Shown here one piece after another: positions 28,324-37,140 of a DNA stretch of 64,000 nucleotides. This stretch comes from DASRDU01 sp035560235 (GTDB lineage Bacteria; Acidobacteriota; Blastocatellia; RBC074), in contig DATMAG010000049.1 of the NCBI GenBank assembly GCA_035560235.1, positions 50,590-114,589 on the forward strand. Direction: 5' to 3'. A model generated the notes under the pieces. The model was not told where the DNA came from. It did no database searches and saw only the letters and a program-made list of their open reading frames with translations. Position 1 is the first letter of the stretch. The number at the start of each line of letters is the position of its first letter. The translations under genes and the position numbers were made by a program.

Positions 28324-31002
28324 CTATTTTGGCTGCTTCTTCAGACTGATGATGTTGGCGAATAAACGATAGCCGCCCGGCACGCCCGCTGGCAGTTGCC
28401 GGTAAAAGGCATAAGCCGCATAGGTGAATGTGCCTTTGCCATATGGCGCAAAGAGCAGGCCGCCGCGCTGCGGTTTCTGTTCGCGGTCATGGCATTCAAG
28501 CAATGGCTTGTAACGCTCGTCCCACGTCGTCATCCACTTCGAGCCGCGCTCTTCAACCCAGCCGTCAAAGTCAGCCGCCGTGATTTTGTTCGGCCAGTTG
28601 AAGATCGGATTTGATGGTTCAAGAATCGTGACCTTTGCCTCCTCTTCAGAAACCTCTTCGGCGCGCGGCGTCAGTTTGTACGGGTACGGGCCGTAAGGCG
28701 CGGCGTCGAATTCCTGCGTCTGGTACTGGTAAATCAGATTGCCGCCGCGTTCGGCGTAATCGAGCAGGCGACGGCTGTAAGCCTTCAGATCATCGCGCAC
28801 GGCTGTCGCGCGAATGCCGACGATGATGGCGTCGTACTGATCCAGACTGCCGCTCGCCAGGGCGTTTTCATCAAGCATCGTGACTTTGACGCCGATCTGT
28901 TCGAGAGCTTTCGGCACTTCATCACCGACGCCCATGACGTAACCGACCGTCAGATTCGGCGCGACTTTGACATCAATGCCGCGAATGCTCATCGTCGCCG
29001 GGCGATACAAATGGCGCGGCTCGTTATCGCGGTGCGCGATCACCTGATAACCTTCGGTGTATTCGCGCCCGGCGTATTCGGCAACGGCCTGCACCTTGTA
29101 TTCTTCATTCGCCACAACGCGCGGAATCGCCACCCTGAAAGTGAAGTTGCTGACTTCGCCTTCGTGTGTGAAGTTGAAGGTGTGTTCGGCAGGCGTCGCC
29201 TTCCAGCCCTGCGGCAGCCGCAGTTTCACTTTGCCTGTGGCATTGCCTTTGACGTTGCTGGCGACGCTGACGCTGGCGGTGTAAGACGATGCAGAACCGA
29301 CAGGAATCGCACCGACACGCGGCGAAAGCTGAACGCTGATGGCCGGAGCCACGGTCAGCAGCCGTCGCTGTTCGCCCCAGGGCCGATCAATAAAAACAGT
29401 CTGCGCCGGTTGCGTCAGCGTGAAACTGACGCCGTCAACTTTGTAACTGAACGCGCCAGTCACGTCAGGCGGAGCGAAGGGCAAACTGAGATATTCCGGT
29501 TTGTTGATCTGATAGATGTGGTCGCGCAGTTCGTTTTCGCGTGACCAGTAAGGCCGCGTGTATTCGGCATCCGACGGCACGGTCAGTTCAAACTGGCGGC
29601 GGGCGCGTTCGTTGTATCCGAGCGGTTTGACTTCATCGCGCTTTGTGCCGACGCTCCAGCCTTTCGGCGTGCGCAGCGCGAGGTCAGCGGGTTCGACTCT
29701 GACCTGGCTGCGATTGACGACAGTTGCCGTCAGCGTGAACTGCTGACCTGGAATGGCGACATTGAATGTTTCGCGGGGCTGAAAGAACTGCTGACTACCT
29801 TCGGCTGCGCCGCCCGAAGGATCAACGAGAACTTCCATCACGAGGCCCAGAGCCTTGTTCATCGCATCGTTGAATTCGCGCTCCTTGTTGCCGAGCAGGA
29901 ACAGCAGATGGTCTTTGTTCGCGGCTTCAATCTGCGAGCCGCGCACTTTTTCAATCAGCGAACGCGTGGTCTTCAGTCCGGCGGCGAGTTCGGGCGCGAC
30001 CGTCCAGGGCCTGAGCGCGTCGAATTTTTTCAGCGCCGCTTCGACGCTGCTGCTGATGGCACTGAGTTCAGCCGTGATGTCGGTTGAACCGGAAAGTTTT
30101 GCAAGTCCGATGATCGTTGTGTCAATGCCGTCAAAGATGCTCTTTTCGCTCTCGGCTTTCGGCAGCGTGCTTTCGACAAGCTGCCACGATGACCTGGCTG
30201 AACCGGGCGGCACGCGCAGACCGCCTGCGCCCTGCGAGCGTTGATGGCTCAGTCCGTCACGCGCGATTTCACGATACGATTTGCCGGTGAGCGGATCGTA
30301 TTCACCCACATCAACTCTGACAGTTGCGGGTTCATTGTCGCGCACGCTGAGGTAATGCTTTTTGACCTGCCACGGGCGCAGCCCTTCCCTGATCTGTTCG
30401 GGAAACATCTGCGGATCGGCGGCGGCCTTGAAGACTTCGTAACTCATCAGCCCGGCGGTCTGATGATTGCCGTGACCGTCACGCGGCTTGCCGTGAAAGC
30501 GGGCGATGATGATGTCAGGCCGGTACATTCGCACGGCGCGCACGACATCGCGCAGCACCACGTCTTTGCCCCAGTGTTCGAGCGTTTCATCCATCCGCTT
30601 GGAAAAACCGAAATCGGTTACGCGGGTGAACATCTGATCCACGCCGTAATAACGCCCGGCGGCAAGCAGTTCTTCAGTCCGCACCAGACCGAGCGCGTCA
30701 TAAAGTTCAGGCCCGACCAGATTGGCTCCGCCTTCGCCACGATTGAGCGTGAGCAGGCCGGTGCGCACGCCTTCGCGGCGCGTGAGCCACGTGAGCATCG
30801 CGCCGTCTTCATCATCCGGGTGCGCCGTCGTGTGCAGCACCGTCACCGTCGAACGCAGCCGCAGCAGCGCCCGCCACGCGGCAGCCGCGCCCTTGTTTTC
30901 GGCTACGTCCTGCACCTGAGCGCGAATCGTCACCGAATTATTCACCACGCCCGCCAGCAGCAGACACCCGGCGAGCGACAGGGCTGTGAGCTTCCTTGTC
31001 AT
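28324..31002 (-). CDS. Large exported PIG-L family deacetylase with C-terminal accessory domains
   Basis: The 892-residue product begins with a Sec signal. The PIG-L zinc motif T-A-H-P-D-D-E-D-G is near residue 60, with a second ligand set in D-G-H-G-N-H near residue 175. After residue about 400 come two Ig-like segments resembling the NEW3 alpha-galactosidase-associated domain (W-S-V-G-T-K and P-Q-G-W-K-A-T-P). The last about 200 residues resemble a ThuA/glutamine-amidotransferase-like fold (I-V-G-I-R-A-T-A-V, G-G-N-L-I-Y-Q-Y). This architecture recurs in Acidobacteriota and Bacteroidota and is taken as an extracytoplasmic sugar deacetylase; the substrate is unknown. Next to TonB receptor 2. 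Confidence 0.87.
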   Translation of the reverse strand: MTRKLTALSLAGCLLLAGVVNNSVTIRAQVQDVAENKGAAAAWRALLRLRSTVTVLHTTAHPDDEDGAMLTWLTRREGVRTGLLTLNRGEGGANLVGPELYDALGLVRTEELLAAGRYYGVDQMFTRVTDFGFSKRMDETLEHWGKDVVLRDVVRAVRMYRPDIIIARFHGKPRDGHGNHQTAGLMSYEVFKAAADPQMFPEQIREGLRPWQVKKHYLSVRDNEPATVRVDVGEYDPLTGKSYREIARDGLSHQRSQGAGGLRVPPGSARSSWQLVESTLPKAESEKSIFDGIDTTIIGLAKLSGSTDITAELSAISSSVEAALKKFDALRPWTVAPELAAGLKTTRSLIEKVRGSQIEAANKDHLLFLLGNKEREFNDAMNKALGLVMEVLVDPSGGAAEGSQQFFQPRETFNVAIPGQQFTLTATVVNRSQVRVEPADLALRTPKGWSVGTKRDEVKPLGYNERARRQFELTVPSDAEYTRPYWSRENELRDHIYQINKPEYLSLPFAPPDVTGAFSYKVDGVSFTLTQPAQTVFIDRPWGEQRRLLTVAPAISVQLSPRVGAIPVGSASSYTASVSVASNVKGNATGKVKLRLPQGWKATPAEHTFNFTHEGEVSNFTFRVAIPRVVANEEYKVQAVAEYAGREYTEGYQVIAHRDNEPRHLYRPATMSIRGIDVKVAPNLTVGYVMGVGDEVPKALEQIGVKVTMLDENALASGSLDQYDAIIVGIRATAVRDDLKAYSRRLLDYAERGGNLIYQYQTQEFDAAPYGPYPYKLTPRAEEVSEEEAKVTILEPSNPIFNWPNKITAADFDGWVEERGSKWMTTWDERYKPLLECHDREQKPQRGGLLFAPYGKGTFTYAAYAFYRQLPAGVPGGYRLFANIISLKKQPK

Positions 31003-31097
31003 CGTCTCCTCCAGTTGATGATGTTTCTGAAAAAAATTGCCGCGTTAAATCAAAGCAGCCGGAATCGGGACACCGCCTGCACTCTCATTTCTGGCGA

Positions 31098-31179
31098 GAC
31101 GGTGTTCGGAGTTCCAGCTTCAGCTGGCTGGTCTGAGTTCACAATTCAGCCAGCTGAAGCTGGAACTCCGAACACCGTC
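31098..31179. repeat. Palindrome of the GGAGTTCC-AGCTGG family, copy c
   Basis: The arms 31098-31130 and 31147-31179 are perfect 33-bp reverse complements with a 16-base spacer. It lies between the divergent giant PIG-L and Nramp-like genes. Confidence 0.92.
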
Positions 31180-31183
31180 CTGC

Positions 31184-31479
31184 AGCGTGACCTGATTCAC
31201 TCAATGTCTCGATCCTGTGTGCCCTGATTTAATGAAAAGAATACCCGAACACTGCTGTGATAATGATGCCGCTACTTTAGGGCGCTCGCGGAGAGTCGTC
31301 AATGCCTGTGCCGGGGCGCGTCATTTTCCGTTGTTGAATCAGAGGCCGTGCGAGTTTGAGGACGATGATTTATGATGCCCGGGCTTTGAGTTCCATCTGA
31401 CGCGGTTTCAAATCAATGATTCAATGCAGCAGCAAACGAACACGGCCATCAGGCCGCTGTTCATTTTCCAACACATCCG
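31184..31479. other. Intergenic leader of the Nramp-like gene
   Basis: About 300 bases with no credible gene. A small hairpin CGGCC-ATCA-GGCCG lies just upstream of the Nramp-like gene. No promoter could be placed confidently. Confidence 0.35.
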
Positions 31480-32838
31480 GTGAAGACACACGACCCATAC
31501 CAGCTCAGTCCCGAAGACATTTCTGAGCCGCCGCCATCGTTCTTTGGCGCGTTGCGGCGCATCGGCCCCGGCGTCGTGCTGGCTGCGGCCATCGTCGGTT
31601 CAGGAGAACTGATTGCCACGACGACCCTCGGCGCGCAGGTTGGTTATGCCGCGCTCTGGATCATTCTGCTCAGTTGCATCGTCAAGCCGGTCATTCAGTC
31701 AGAACTTGGTCGGTACACGATTGCGAGCGGCGAAACGGGGCTGGCCGGACTCAACGGGGTGCCGGGGCCGCGCTGGCGCGTCAACTGGATCGTCTGGGGC
31801 TGGGCGCTGATGACGCTGATGACGCTGACGCAGATTGGCGCAATGTACAGCGGCGTGGCGCAGACGATGAACCTGATCGTGCCTTCGGTGCCGGTCAAAG
31901 CGTGGGCGCTGATCTTTGTCGCGCTGACGCTCGCACTGCTGCTGGGCGGCGGTTATGAACGCATCGAACGGCTGGCAGTGGTCAAGGTCGGGCTGTTCAC
32001 GATGCTGACGGTGATGGCCGCGCTGCTGCTGGCGCGCAGGCCGCAATACTTTTCGCTCAGAGAAGTCTGGCACGGACTCAGTTTCAATTTGCCCGGCGAA
32101 GGCATTTCGACGGCGCTCGCGGTCTTTGGCATTACGGGCGTCGGCGCGGCGGAGTTGTTTATGTATCCGTACTGGTGCGTCGAAAAAGGCTATGCGCGAT
32201 TCACCGGCAAGCGCGAAGCGACCGATGAATGGCGGAGCCGCGCGCGCGGCTGGGTGCGGGTGATGCAGGTGGACATTGGCGCTTCGATGGTGATTTACAC
32301 GGTTGCGACGGTGGCGTTTTACCTCCTCGGCGCGGGCGTGCTGCACGGCATGGGACTTGTACCGGAAGGCACGGCGATGATTCGCACGCTCTCGAATATT
32401 TACACGCAGACCTTTGGCGAATGGGCCGTGTGGCTCTTTTATGCGGGCGCGATTGTGACGCTGTACGGGACAATCTTTGCGGCGACGGCAGCGAATGCGC
32501 GGGTCTTTGCCGATCTGTTCAGGCTGATGGGAATTTTTGCAGCGCACGATTACGCGCGCCGCTCGTGGTTTCGCAATCTCTTTATCATCATTCTCAACGT
32601 CACACCGATGCTGCTGGTCTTTCGCAACATTTCGCCGGTTAGCCTGGTCAGAGCGGGCGGCATTGCTCAGGCAATCATGCTGCCGGTGCTTGGCTTCGGC
32701 GCCATTTACCTGCGCCATCGCCGCCTGCCGCAGGAGATTGCGCCATCACGCCGGACGACGATTTCACTCTGGATCGCTTCGCTGATTATGCTTGGGCTGA
32801 TGAGTTATTATGCGCTGCTGCTGTTGCGGCAGATGTAA
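31480..32838 (+). CDS. Nramp-like transporter lacking the canonical metal-site motifs
   Basis: A 452-residue, 11-12-helix inner-membrane protein; the GTG start has no clear ribosome binding site. The first helix reads G-P-G-V-V-L-A-A-A-I-V-G-S-G-E-L, where metal-transporting Nramp proteins have D-P-G-N; here G40-S-G-E43 occupies that place. In helix 6, where canonical members have M-P-H-N, the aligned stretch reads A-A-E-L-F. The overall LeuT-like fold and loop pattern still place it in the Nramp superfamily, but Mn/Fe transport should not be assumed. Divergent from the giant PIG-L gene; followed by an SDR gene on the same strand. Confidence 0.8.
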   Translation: MKTHDPYQLSPEDISEPPPSFFGALRRIGPGVVLAAAIVGSGELIATTTLGAQVGYAALWIILLSCIVKPVIQSELGRYTIASGETGLAGLNGVPGPRWRVNWIVWGWALMTLMTLTQIGAMYSGVAQTMNLIVPSVPVKAWALIFVALTLALLLGGGYERIERLAVVKVGLFTMLTVMAALLLARRPQYFSLREVWHGLSFNLPGEGISTALAVFGITGVGAAELFMYPYWCVEKGYARFTGKREATDEWRSRARGWVRVMQVDIGASMVIYTVATVAFYLLGAGVLHGMGLVPEGTAMIRTLSNIYTQTFGEWAVWLFYAGAIVTLYGTIFAATAANARVFADLFRLMGIFAAHDYARRSWFRNLFIIILNVTPMLLVFRNISPVSLVRAGGIAQAIMLPVLGFGAIYLRHRRLPQEIAPSRRTTISLWIASLIMLGLMSYYALLLLRQM

Positions 32839-32901
32839 GCTGCAATACTTCACGGTGCTGAGATCCAACTATCAATTACATTCAGGAGTAATCATCACGA
32901 G

Positions 32902-33717
32902 ATGAGCAACGAACGAAGACGACCACTTGACGAAGAGTTCAAAATGCCTTCGATGCGGCTCGATGGCCGCGCCGCCATTGTCACGGGCGGCAGTCGCGGG
33001 CTGGGACTGGCGATGGCTCTGACGCTGGCTGAAGCGGGCGCGGACGTGGCCATCATTGCGCGCACCGAAAGCGAACTGGCCAGGGCCGCCGAACTGATCA
33101 GGCAGCGCGGCGTCAGGGCGCTGCCGCTCGCCTGCGACATCAGCGACACGGCCCGGCTCTGCGAACTGATCAATCACGCGGCTGACGAGTTCGGCAGGCT
33201 CGATATTCTCGTCAACGCCGCAGCGATCAACATTCGCCAGCCGTTCGAGAATTTCACTGAAGCCGACTGGGACCGGCTGATTTCGATCAACCTCAAGGCA
33301 TCTTTCTTCGCGGCGCAGGAAGCGGTGAAACATATGCGTCGTCAGGGCAGGGGCAAGATCATCAACGTCTCTTCGATTGCGGCCAACATCGTCGTGCCGA
33401 ACGTGTCAGCTTATGCCATCAGCAAGGGCGGCCTCAGGCAGATGACCGCGGCGCTCGCGGTCGAACTGGCCAGAGACAACATCTGCGTCAACGCCATCGG
33501 GCCGGGCCGCTTCTGGACGCAGATGACCGACAGCATTTTTTCTGACCCGCAGCTTTACGAAAGCGCCGTCCACGTCATTCCGATGGGCCGCCCCGGACTG
33601 CCCTCGGAAATGGCCGGAGCCACGCTGCTGCTCGCGTCAGACGCAGGCGATTACATCACCGGGCAAACGATCTATATTGATGGCGGCTGGCTGGTCAGCG
33701 TGCCCGTGAAGGCCTGA
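32902..33717 (+). CDS. Short-chain dehydrogenase/reductase, gluconate 5-dehydrogenase-like
   Basis: A classical SDR of 271 residues. The NAD(P)-binding motif T-G-G-S-R-G-L-G is at residues 28-35, N-A-A is in the middle, and the catalytic Tyr and Lys are in Y-A-I-S-K with the Ser in I-N-V-S-S about 13 residues earlier. The C-terminal D-G-G-W is typical. The closest functional group by motif style is gluconate 5-dehydrogenase/3-oxoacyl reductase, so the substrate is uncertain. The start is an ATG with AGGAG 13 bases upstream, slightly long; a later Met at 32944 is an alternative. The gene ends just before the palindrome at 33736. Confidence 0.88.
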   Translation: MSNERRRPLDEEFKMPSMRLDGRAAIVTGGSRGLGLAMALTLAEAGADVAIIARTESELARAAELIRQRGVRALPLACDISDTARLCELINHAADEFGRLDILVNAAAINIRQPFENFTEADWDRLISINLKASFFAAQEAVKHMRRQGRGKIINVSSIAANIVVPNVSAYAISKGGLRQMTAALAVELARDNICVNAIGPGRFWTQMTDSIFSDPQLYESAVHVIPMGRPGLPSEMAGATLLLASDAGDYITGQTIYIDGGWLVSVPVKA

Positions 33718-33735
33718 AGAGTGGCAAATCCTTTT

Positions 33736-33874
33736 CACCACGAAGGGCGCGAAGATGACGAAGAAAAACAGGGAGAAGAAGAAATAATGGGGGAGAGGCA
33801 GTCCGGATTTTCCCTGTTCTCCTGGTTTCCTGTCTCCTCTTCCTTACTTCGTGATCTTCGCGCCCTTCGTGGTG
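33736..33874. repeat. Long palindrome of the CACGAAGG family
   Basis: The outer arms 33736-33764 and 33846-33874 pair with two or three mismatches. Pairing continues more loosely inwards through purine-rich GGGAGA and pyrimidine-rich TCTCC stretches. The total is about 139 bases. It separates the converging SDR and amidase genes, so it can act as a shared transcription end. Confidence 0.85.
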
Positions 33875-33893
33875 CAACTCTTTATCGGCAACC

Positions 33894-35405
33894 TCAAATC
33901 TGCGGTCTGCGACCGGCCCAGGGCTGTGCTTTTTCAAGCTGTGCGGCGAGGCGGAAGAGGGTGGCTTCATCACCGAAGCGGGATGAAAACATCACGCCGA
34001 CCGGCAGGCCGTCGGGCGTCCAGTGCAATGGCACCGACATTGACGGCTGGCCGGTCATATTCTGAAGCGCAGTGTACGGACTGAACTCCGTCACCTCTTT
34101 TCCGTAAGATTCAAGGCTTTCCGGCGAGAGGCTCAGCACGCCGAGCGGCACGGGAGGTTTGGCGAGCGTCGGGCTGAGGATCACATCGTACTTCTGCATA
34201 AACCTGGCGACGGTCAGGCCGACCTGATGAATGGTAGCGATGGCTCTCGAATAAGCGATGCTGCTCACGGCACGGCCCTGCTGCAGCGTGGCCCACGTTA
34301 CCGGCTCGACATCATTTTCGGTCACGGGACGGCCCAGCGTCTGCGCGGCATCATCGAGGACGCGGGCAATCGAAACCTGAAGGATGGTCAGAAACGCTGT
34401 GCGCGCCAGAGTGTTATCAACCGGCACCGCTGTCTCTTCGACCTTGTGGCCCAGACTCTCGCACAGCTTTGCGGCTTCGAGCGCGGCCTTTCGGCACTCG
34501 GGATTGAGCGGAGTGCCGCCGGGCGTGGCGATGGCAAGCGCGATGCGCAGGCTGCCCGGATCAGCGCCGACCTCCTTCAGAAAGGGGCGCGCGGGCGGTG
34601 GCGAAAAGAATGGCGAGCCGGGTTCGGCTCCAAGAGTAGCGTCGAGCAGCGCGGCGCTGTCGCGTACTGAAATCGTGACGGCGTGATGATGTGAACAGCC
34701 GTTCCAGCCTTCGAACTGCGACGGCCCCATCGGCACGCGGCCCCGCGTCGGTTTGAAACCGAAGAGTCCGCAGCACGAAGCCGGAATGCGAATCGAACCT
34801 CCGCCATCGCTCGCGTGTCCCATCGGCAGCACGCGACAGGCCACCAGCGCGGCTGACCCGCCGGATGAACCACCGGCGGTTCTTTCCGGATTCCACGGAT
34901 TGTGCGTCCTGCCGTACAGCACCGATTCGGTGGTCGGCGTCAGGCCGAGTTCGGGCGAAGCTGATTTGCCGAAGATCACCAGCCCGGCCTGTTTGTAGCG
35001 GGCCACGAGCGTGCTGTCACTGGCGGCCACGCTGTTCTGCCAGACGCGGCTGCCGGCTGAAGTGACGGTTCCGGCCAGGTACTGACCGAGATCCTTCAGG
35101 ACAAACGGCACTCCGCGAAACGGCCCCGCGCCGAGACCGTCTTTGAGCTGCGCTTCGGCCCTGTCGAAGAACTGATGCGAGAGCGCATTGATTTTCGGAT
35201 TGACGGCAGCGACCCGCTCTCTGACAGCAGCGAGCAGTTCTGCCGGTGTGATCTGTTTTTTCCGGATCAGTTCAGCCAGCCCGAGTCCGTCATATTTGTC
35301 GTATTCGGCGGCCAGTCCCGAAAGCGCAACGGGCGCGGTACCGGATGTCACCAGAGCGCCGGCCCCGGCCAGCGTGCTGCGTTTGATCATGTCGCGGCGG
35401 CTCAT
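33894..35405 (-). CDS. Exported amidase of the amidase-signature family
   Basis: Start chosen at 35405 (M-S-R-R-D-M-I-K-R-S), a twin-arginine signal with AAAGGA upstream; eight more codons are possible upstream but lack a ribosome binding site. The Ser-cisSer-Lys triad of the family is visible: Lys in P-F-V-L-K-D-L near residue 95 and the Gly/Ser-rich loop G-G-S-S-G-G-S-A-A near residue 180. About 503 residues, typical. The family hydrolyses amides and includes GatA, but the export signal argues against a GatCAB role. No palindrome sits upstream. Confidence 0.88.
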   Translation of the reverse strand: MSRRDMIKRSTLAGAGALVTSGTAPVALSGLAAEYDKYDGLGLAELIRKKQITPAELLAAVRERVAAVNPKINALSHQFFDRAEAQLKDGLGAGPFRGVPFVLKDLGQYLAGTVTSAGSRVWQNSVAASDSTLVARYKQAGLVIFGKSASPELGLTPTTESVLYGRTHNPWNPERTAGGSSGGSAALVACRVLPMGHASDGGGSIRIPASCCGLFGFKPTRGRVPMGPSQFEGWNGCSHHHAVTISVRDSAALLDATLGAEPGSPFFSPPPARPFLKEVGADPGSLRIALAIATPGGTPLNPECRKAALEAAKLCESLGHKVEETAVPVDNTLARTAFLTILQVSIARVLDDAAQTLGRPVTENDVEPVTWATLQQGRAVSSIAYSRAIATIHQVGLTVARFMQKYDVILSPTLAKPPVPLGVLSLSPESLESYGKEVTEFSPYTALQNMTGQPSMSVPLHWTPDGLPVGVMFSSRFGDEATLFRLAAQLEKAQPWAGRRPQI

Positions 35406-35409
35406 CAAT

Positions 35410-35788
35410 GTATTCCGTCCTTTCTTCATCGAAACCGTTTCGAGGTTGCAGGAGCAGTCAGGAAGTAATGCGAGTTGCTCCCGGCGTTGCTTCAGTTGAG
35501 GAACTGCACGTCAGTCTGCATCAGGAGAACGAAGGTTGCTGTTGCGAGGCGCTGATTTTATGAGACCGCAGCCCGCGCCGCCAGTCTGCGCCCGATGAAT
35601 CGAAGAAAAAGCAGCGCAGAGATCACCAGCGGTAAATAATCACTCCGGGGTGCAACCTGATGACTTCGGGGTAGCATCAGTATCGCGGCTGCCGGACGGC
35701 AGTTATCCCCCCATAAAACCGAATGATCGCTGAGCCGGGCAGGGCTGCTTGCGTCACCGTAACGGCGCGATTAAGATTTCGGGTGCGT
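35410..35788. other. Intergenic region with at most a very short open frame
   Basis: About 380 bases between divergent genes. The only frame with a protein-like look is on the minus strand at 35677-35558: 39 residues with one hydrophobic stretch (L-P-L-V-I-S-A-L-L-F-L) and an Arg-rich end. There is no ribosome binding site, so I do not call it a gene. Confidence 0.3.
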
Positions 35789-36046
35789 ATGCCACGCCGG
35801 ATTAAAGTCGAGATCGTTGGACGAAATGATTACTGGCTGAATGCTGTGTTCGTCGAATGGGAACACGAGTTCCCGGAGCGACGGCTGGAAAGGGTCGAAG
35901 GCAATCTGTACCTGATCGAGGAGGTGTGGCTGGAGGATTTGCAGCGCATCGCCGGTCAGGTTTTTGCCAGAGTATTGCGCTCGCCCGATGACCCTGGCCG
36001 CCGTCGTCTGTTCCGCTCGCTGCTGCCCGGTGGCCGTCGTCAGTGA
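35789..36046 (+). CDS. Small hypothetical protein (85 residues)
   Basis: I do not recognise this protein. From ATG at 35789 it reads M-P-R-R-I-K-V-E-I-V-G and continues with acidic/aromatic residues (W-E-H-E-F-P-E-R-R) and an Arg-rich tail. There is no signal peptide, membrane segment or Cys pair. No ribosome binding site is seen. Composition and proximity (about 50 bases) to the downstream heme/DinB gene make a real gene possible, but it could also be a chance frame in GC-rich DNA. Confidence 0.4.
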   Translation: MPRRIKVEIVGRNDYWLNAVFVEWEHEFPERRLERVEGNLYLIEEVWLEDLQRIAGQVFARVLRSPDDPGRRRLFRSLLPGGRRQ

Positions 36047-36097
36047 ATCTTTCACGAATCATCACCTTATCAATCATTACCTGGAGGCGTATTCAAG

Positions 36098-36937
36098 ATG
36101 AAGAAGAATCAGATCAGAATTGCAGTGCTGATGTGCGGGCTTGGCGTCATGCTCGGCACGGCGCTGCCCGCAGCTTCATATCCGCCGTATGTGCGACAGG
36201 CTGCGAAATTCGGCGCAAAGGACTGTCTGTTCTGTCACACCAAGGCCGAAGGCGGCGAAGGCTGGAACGATGTTGGCAAGTGGCTGATGGATGAACGCGA
36301 CCGGCGCAAAGCCGATTCCATTGATGTCAACTGGCTGGCCGATTACAAACCGGGCAGTGCTGCCAGTGCAGGCAGGAGCGAAGCGGGCAAGTCTGCCGCC
36401 GCGCTGACAGCGGATGAGCGGGCAAAGGCCGTCAAACTGCTTCAGGACGCGCTCGATGAAACGCTCAGGGCGGTCGAGAATCTGACCGACGCGCAGTGGA
36501 ATTACAAACCGGCTCCCGACAAATGGTCGGTCGGCCAGGTCAGCGAACACATTCTGAAAGCCGAAGGGCTGCTTTTCGGCGTCGTCGAAAAGACGCTGAC
36601 CTCTCCGGTCAATCCTGACTGGGCGCAAACCGAAGGCAAGACTGAAATGCTGGAAAAGGCAGTGCTCAACCGCGAACAGAAGTTTCAGGCGCCTGAACCG
36701 CTGCAGCCGTCGGGCAATCTGACGCGCGCTGAATTCATCAGCCAGTTCAAGGAGGCTCGCGCCCGAACCATCAAATACGCCGAAGAGACGAGCCAGCCGC
36801 TCAAGGAACACACGGCAGATCATCCGGCGCTCAAGACGCTCAACGGCTATCAGTGGCTGCTGCTGATTCCGCTGCACAACATGCGGCACAACCTCCAGAT
36901 CAATGAGGTGAAGATGAGCGCCGGGTTCCCGAAATAG
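36098..36937 (+). CDS. Exported c-type heme motif fused to a DinB-like domain
   Basis: The ATG follows GGAGG at ten bases. Residues 1-27 form a Sec signal. A single c-heme attachment motif C43-L-F-C-H47 follows, with M64 a candidate sixth ligand in W-L-M-D-E-R. A Ser/Ala-rich linker at about 86-105 leads into a four-helix DinB_2-type domain, residues 105-275. This carries the family's three-His metal site as H151 (S-E-H-I-L), H260 and H264 (H-N-M-R-H). DinB-like proteins are mostly cytosolic thiol-related metalloenzymes or of unknown role; a periplasmic version joined to a cytochrome motif is unusual. The next gene downstream encodes a gluconate-dehydrogenase subunit-3-like protein. Confidence 0.8.
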   Translation: MKKNQIRIAVLMCGLGVMLGTALPAASYPPYVRQAAKFGAKDCLFCHTKAEGGEGWNDVGKWLMDERDRRKADSIDVNWLADYKPGSAASAGRSEAGKSAAALTADERAKAVKLLQDALDETLRAVENLTDAQWNYKPAPDKWSVGQVSEHILKAEGLLFGVVEKTLTSPVNPDWAQTEGKTEMLEKAVLNREQKFQAPEPLQPSGNLTRAEFISQFKEARARTIKYAEETSQPLKEHTADHPALKTLNGYQWLLLIPLHNMRHNLQINEVKMSAGFPK

Positions 36938-37009
36938 GCGCAGGATTGCAGGGCAGTGCTGGCAGCCCGCAAACAGAGCTTTGCAGGCTGCCAGCTTGAC
37001 TTTTGCGCC
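36937..37009. repeat. Nested hairpin of the GGCAGCC family
   Basis: The inner stem 36959-36973 with 36980-36994 pairs over 15 bases with one or two mismatches; an outer GGCGCA (36937-36942) pairs with TGCGCC (37004-37009). It starts at the stop codon of the heme/DinB gene and may serve as its terminator. Confidence 0.7.
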
Positions 37010-37140
37010 TGGGAGGGAATAATTGCGGCGGGTCAGCTTTGAGACCGCCAGCAGCAGAGCACCTGAATTCCAGCCGCCGGTCACCAGTCTCTGAAGCCTT
37101 CACCGATCAGGCGGCAACAATCTGAAAGGTTCTGAAAGTC

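Noticed and set aside
30241..31227. A 328-residue plus-strand frame ending in G-V-P-A-S-A-G-W
   Set aside because: Antisense to the giant PIG-L gene and ending in the palindrome at 31098; no motif or ribosome binding site.
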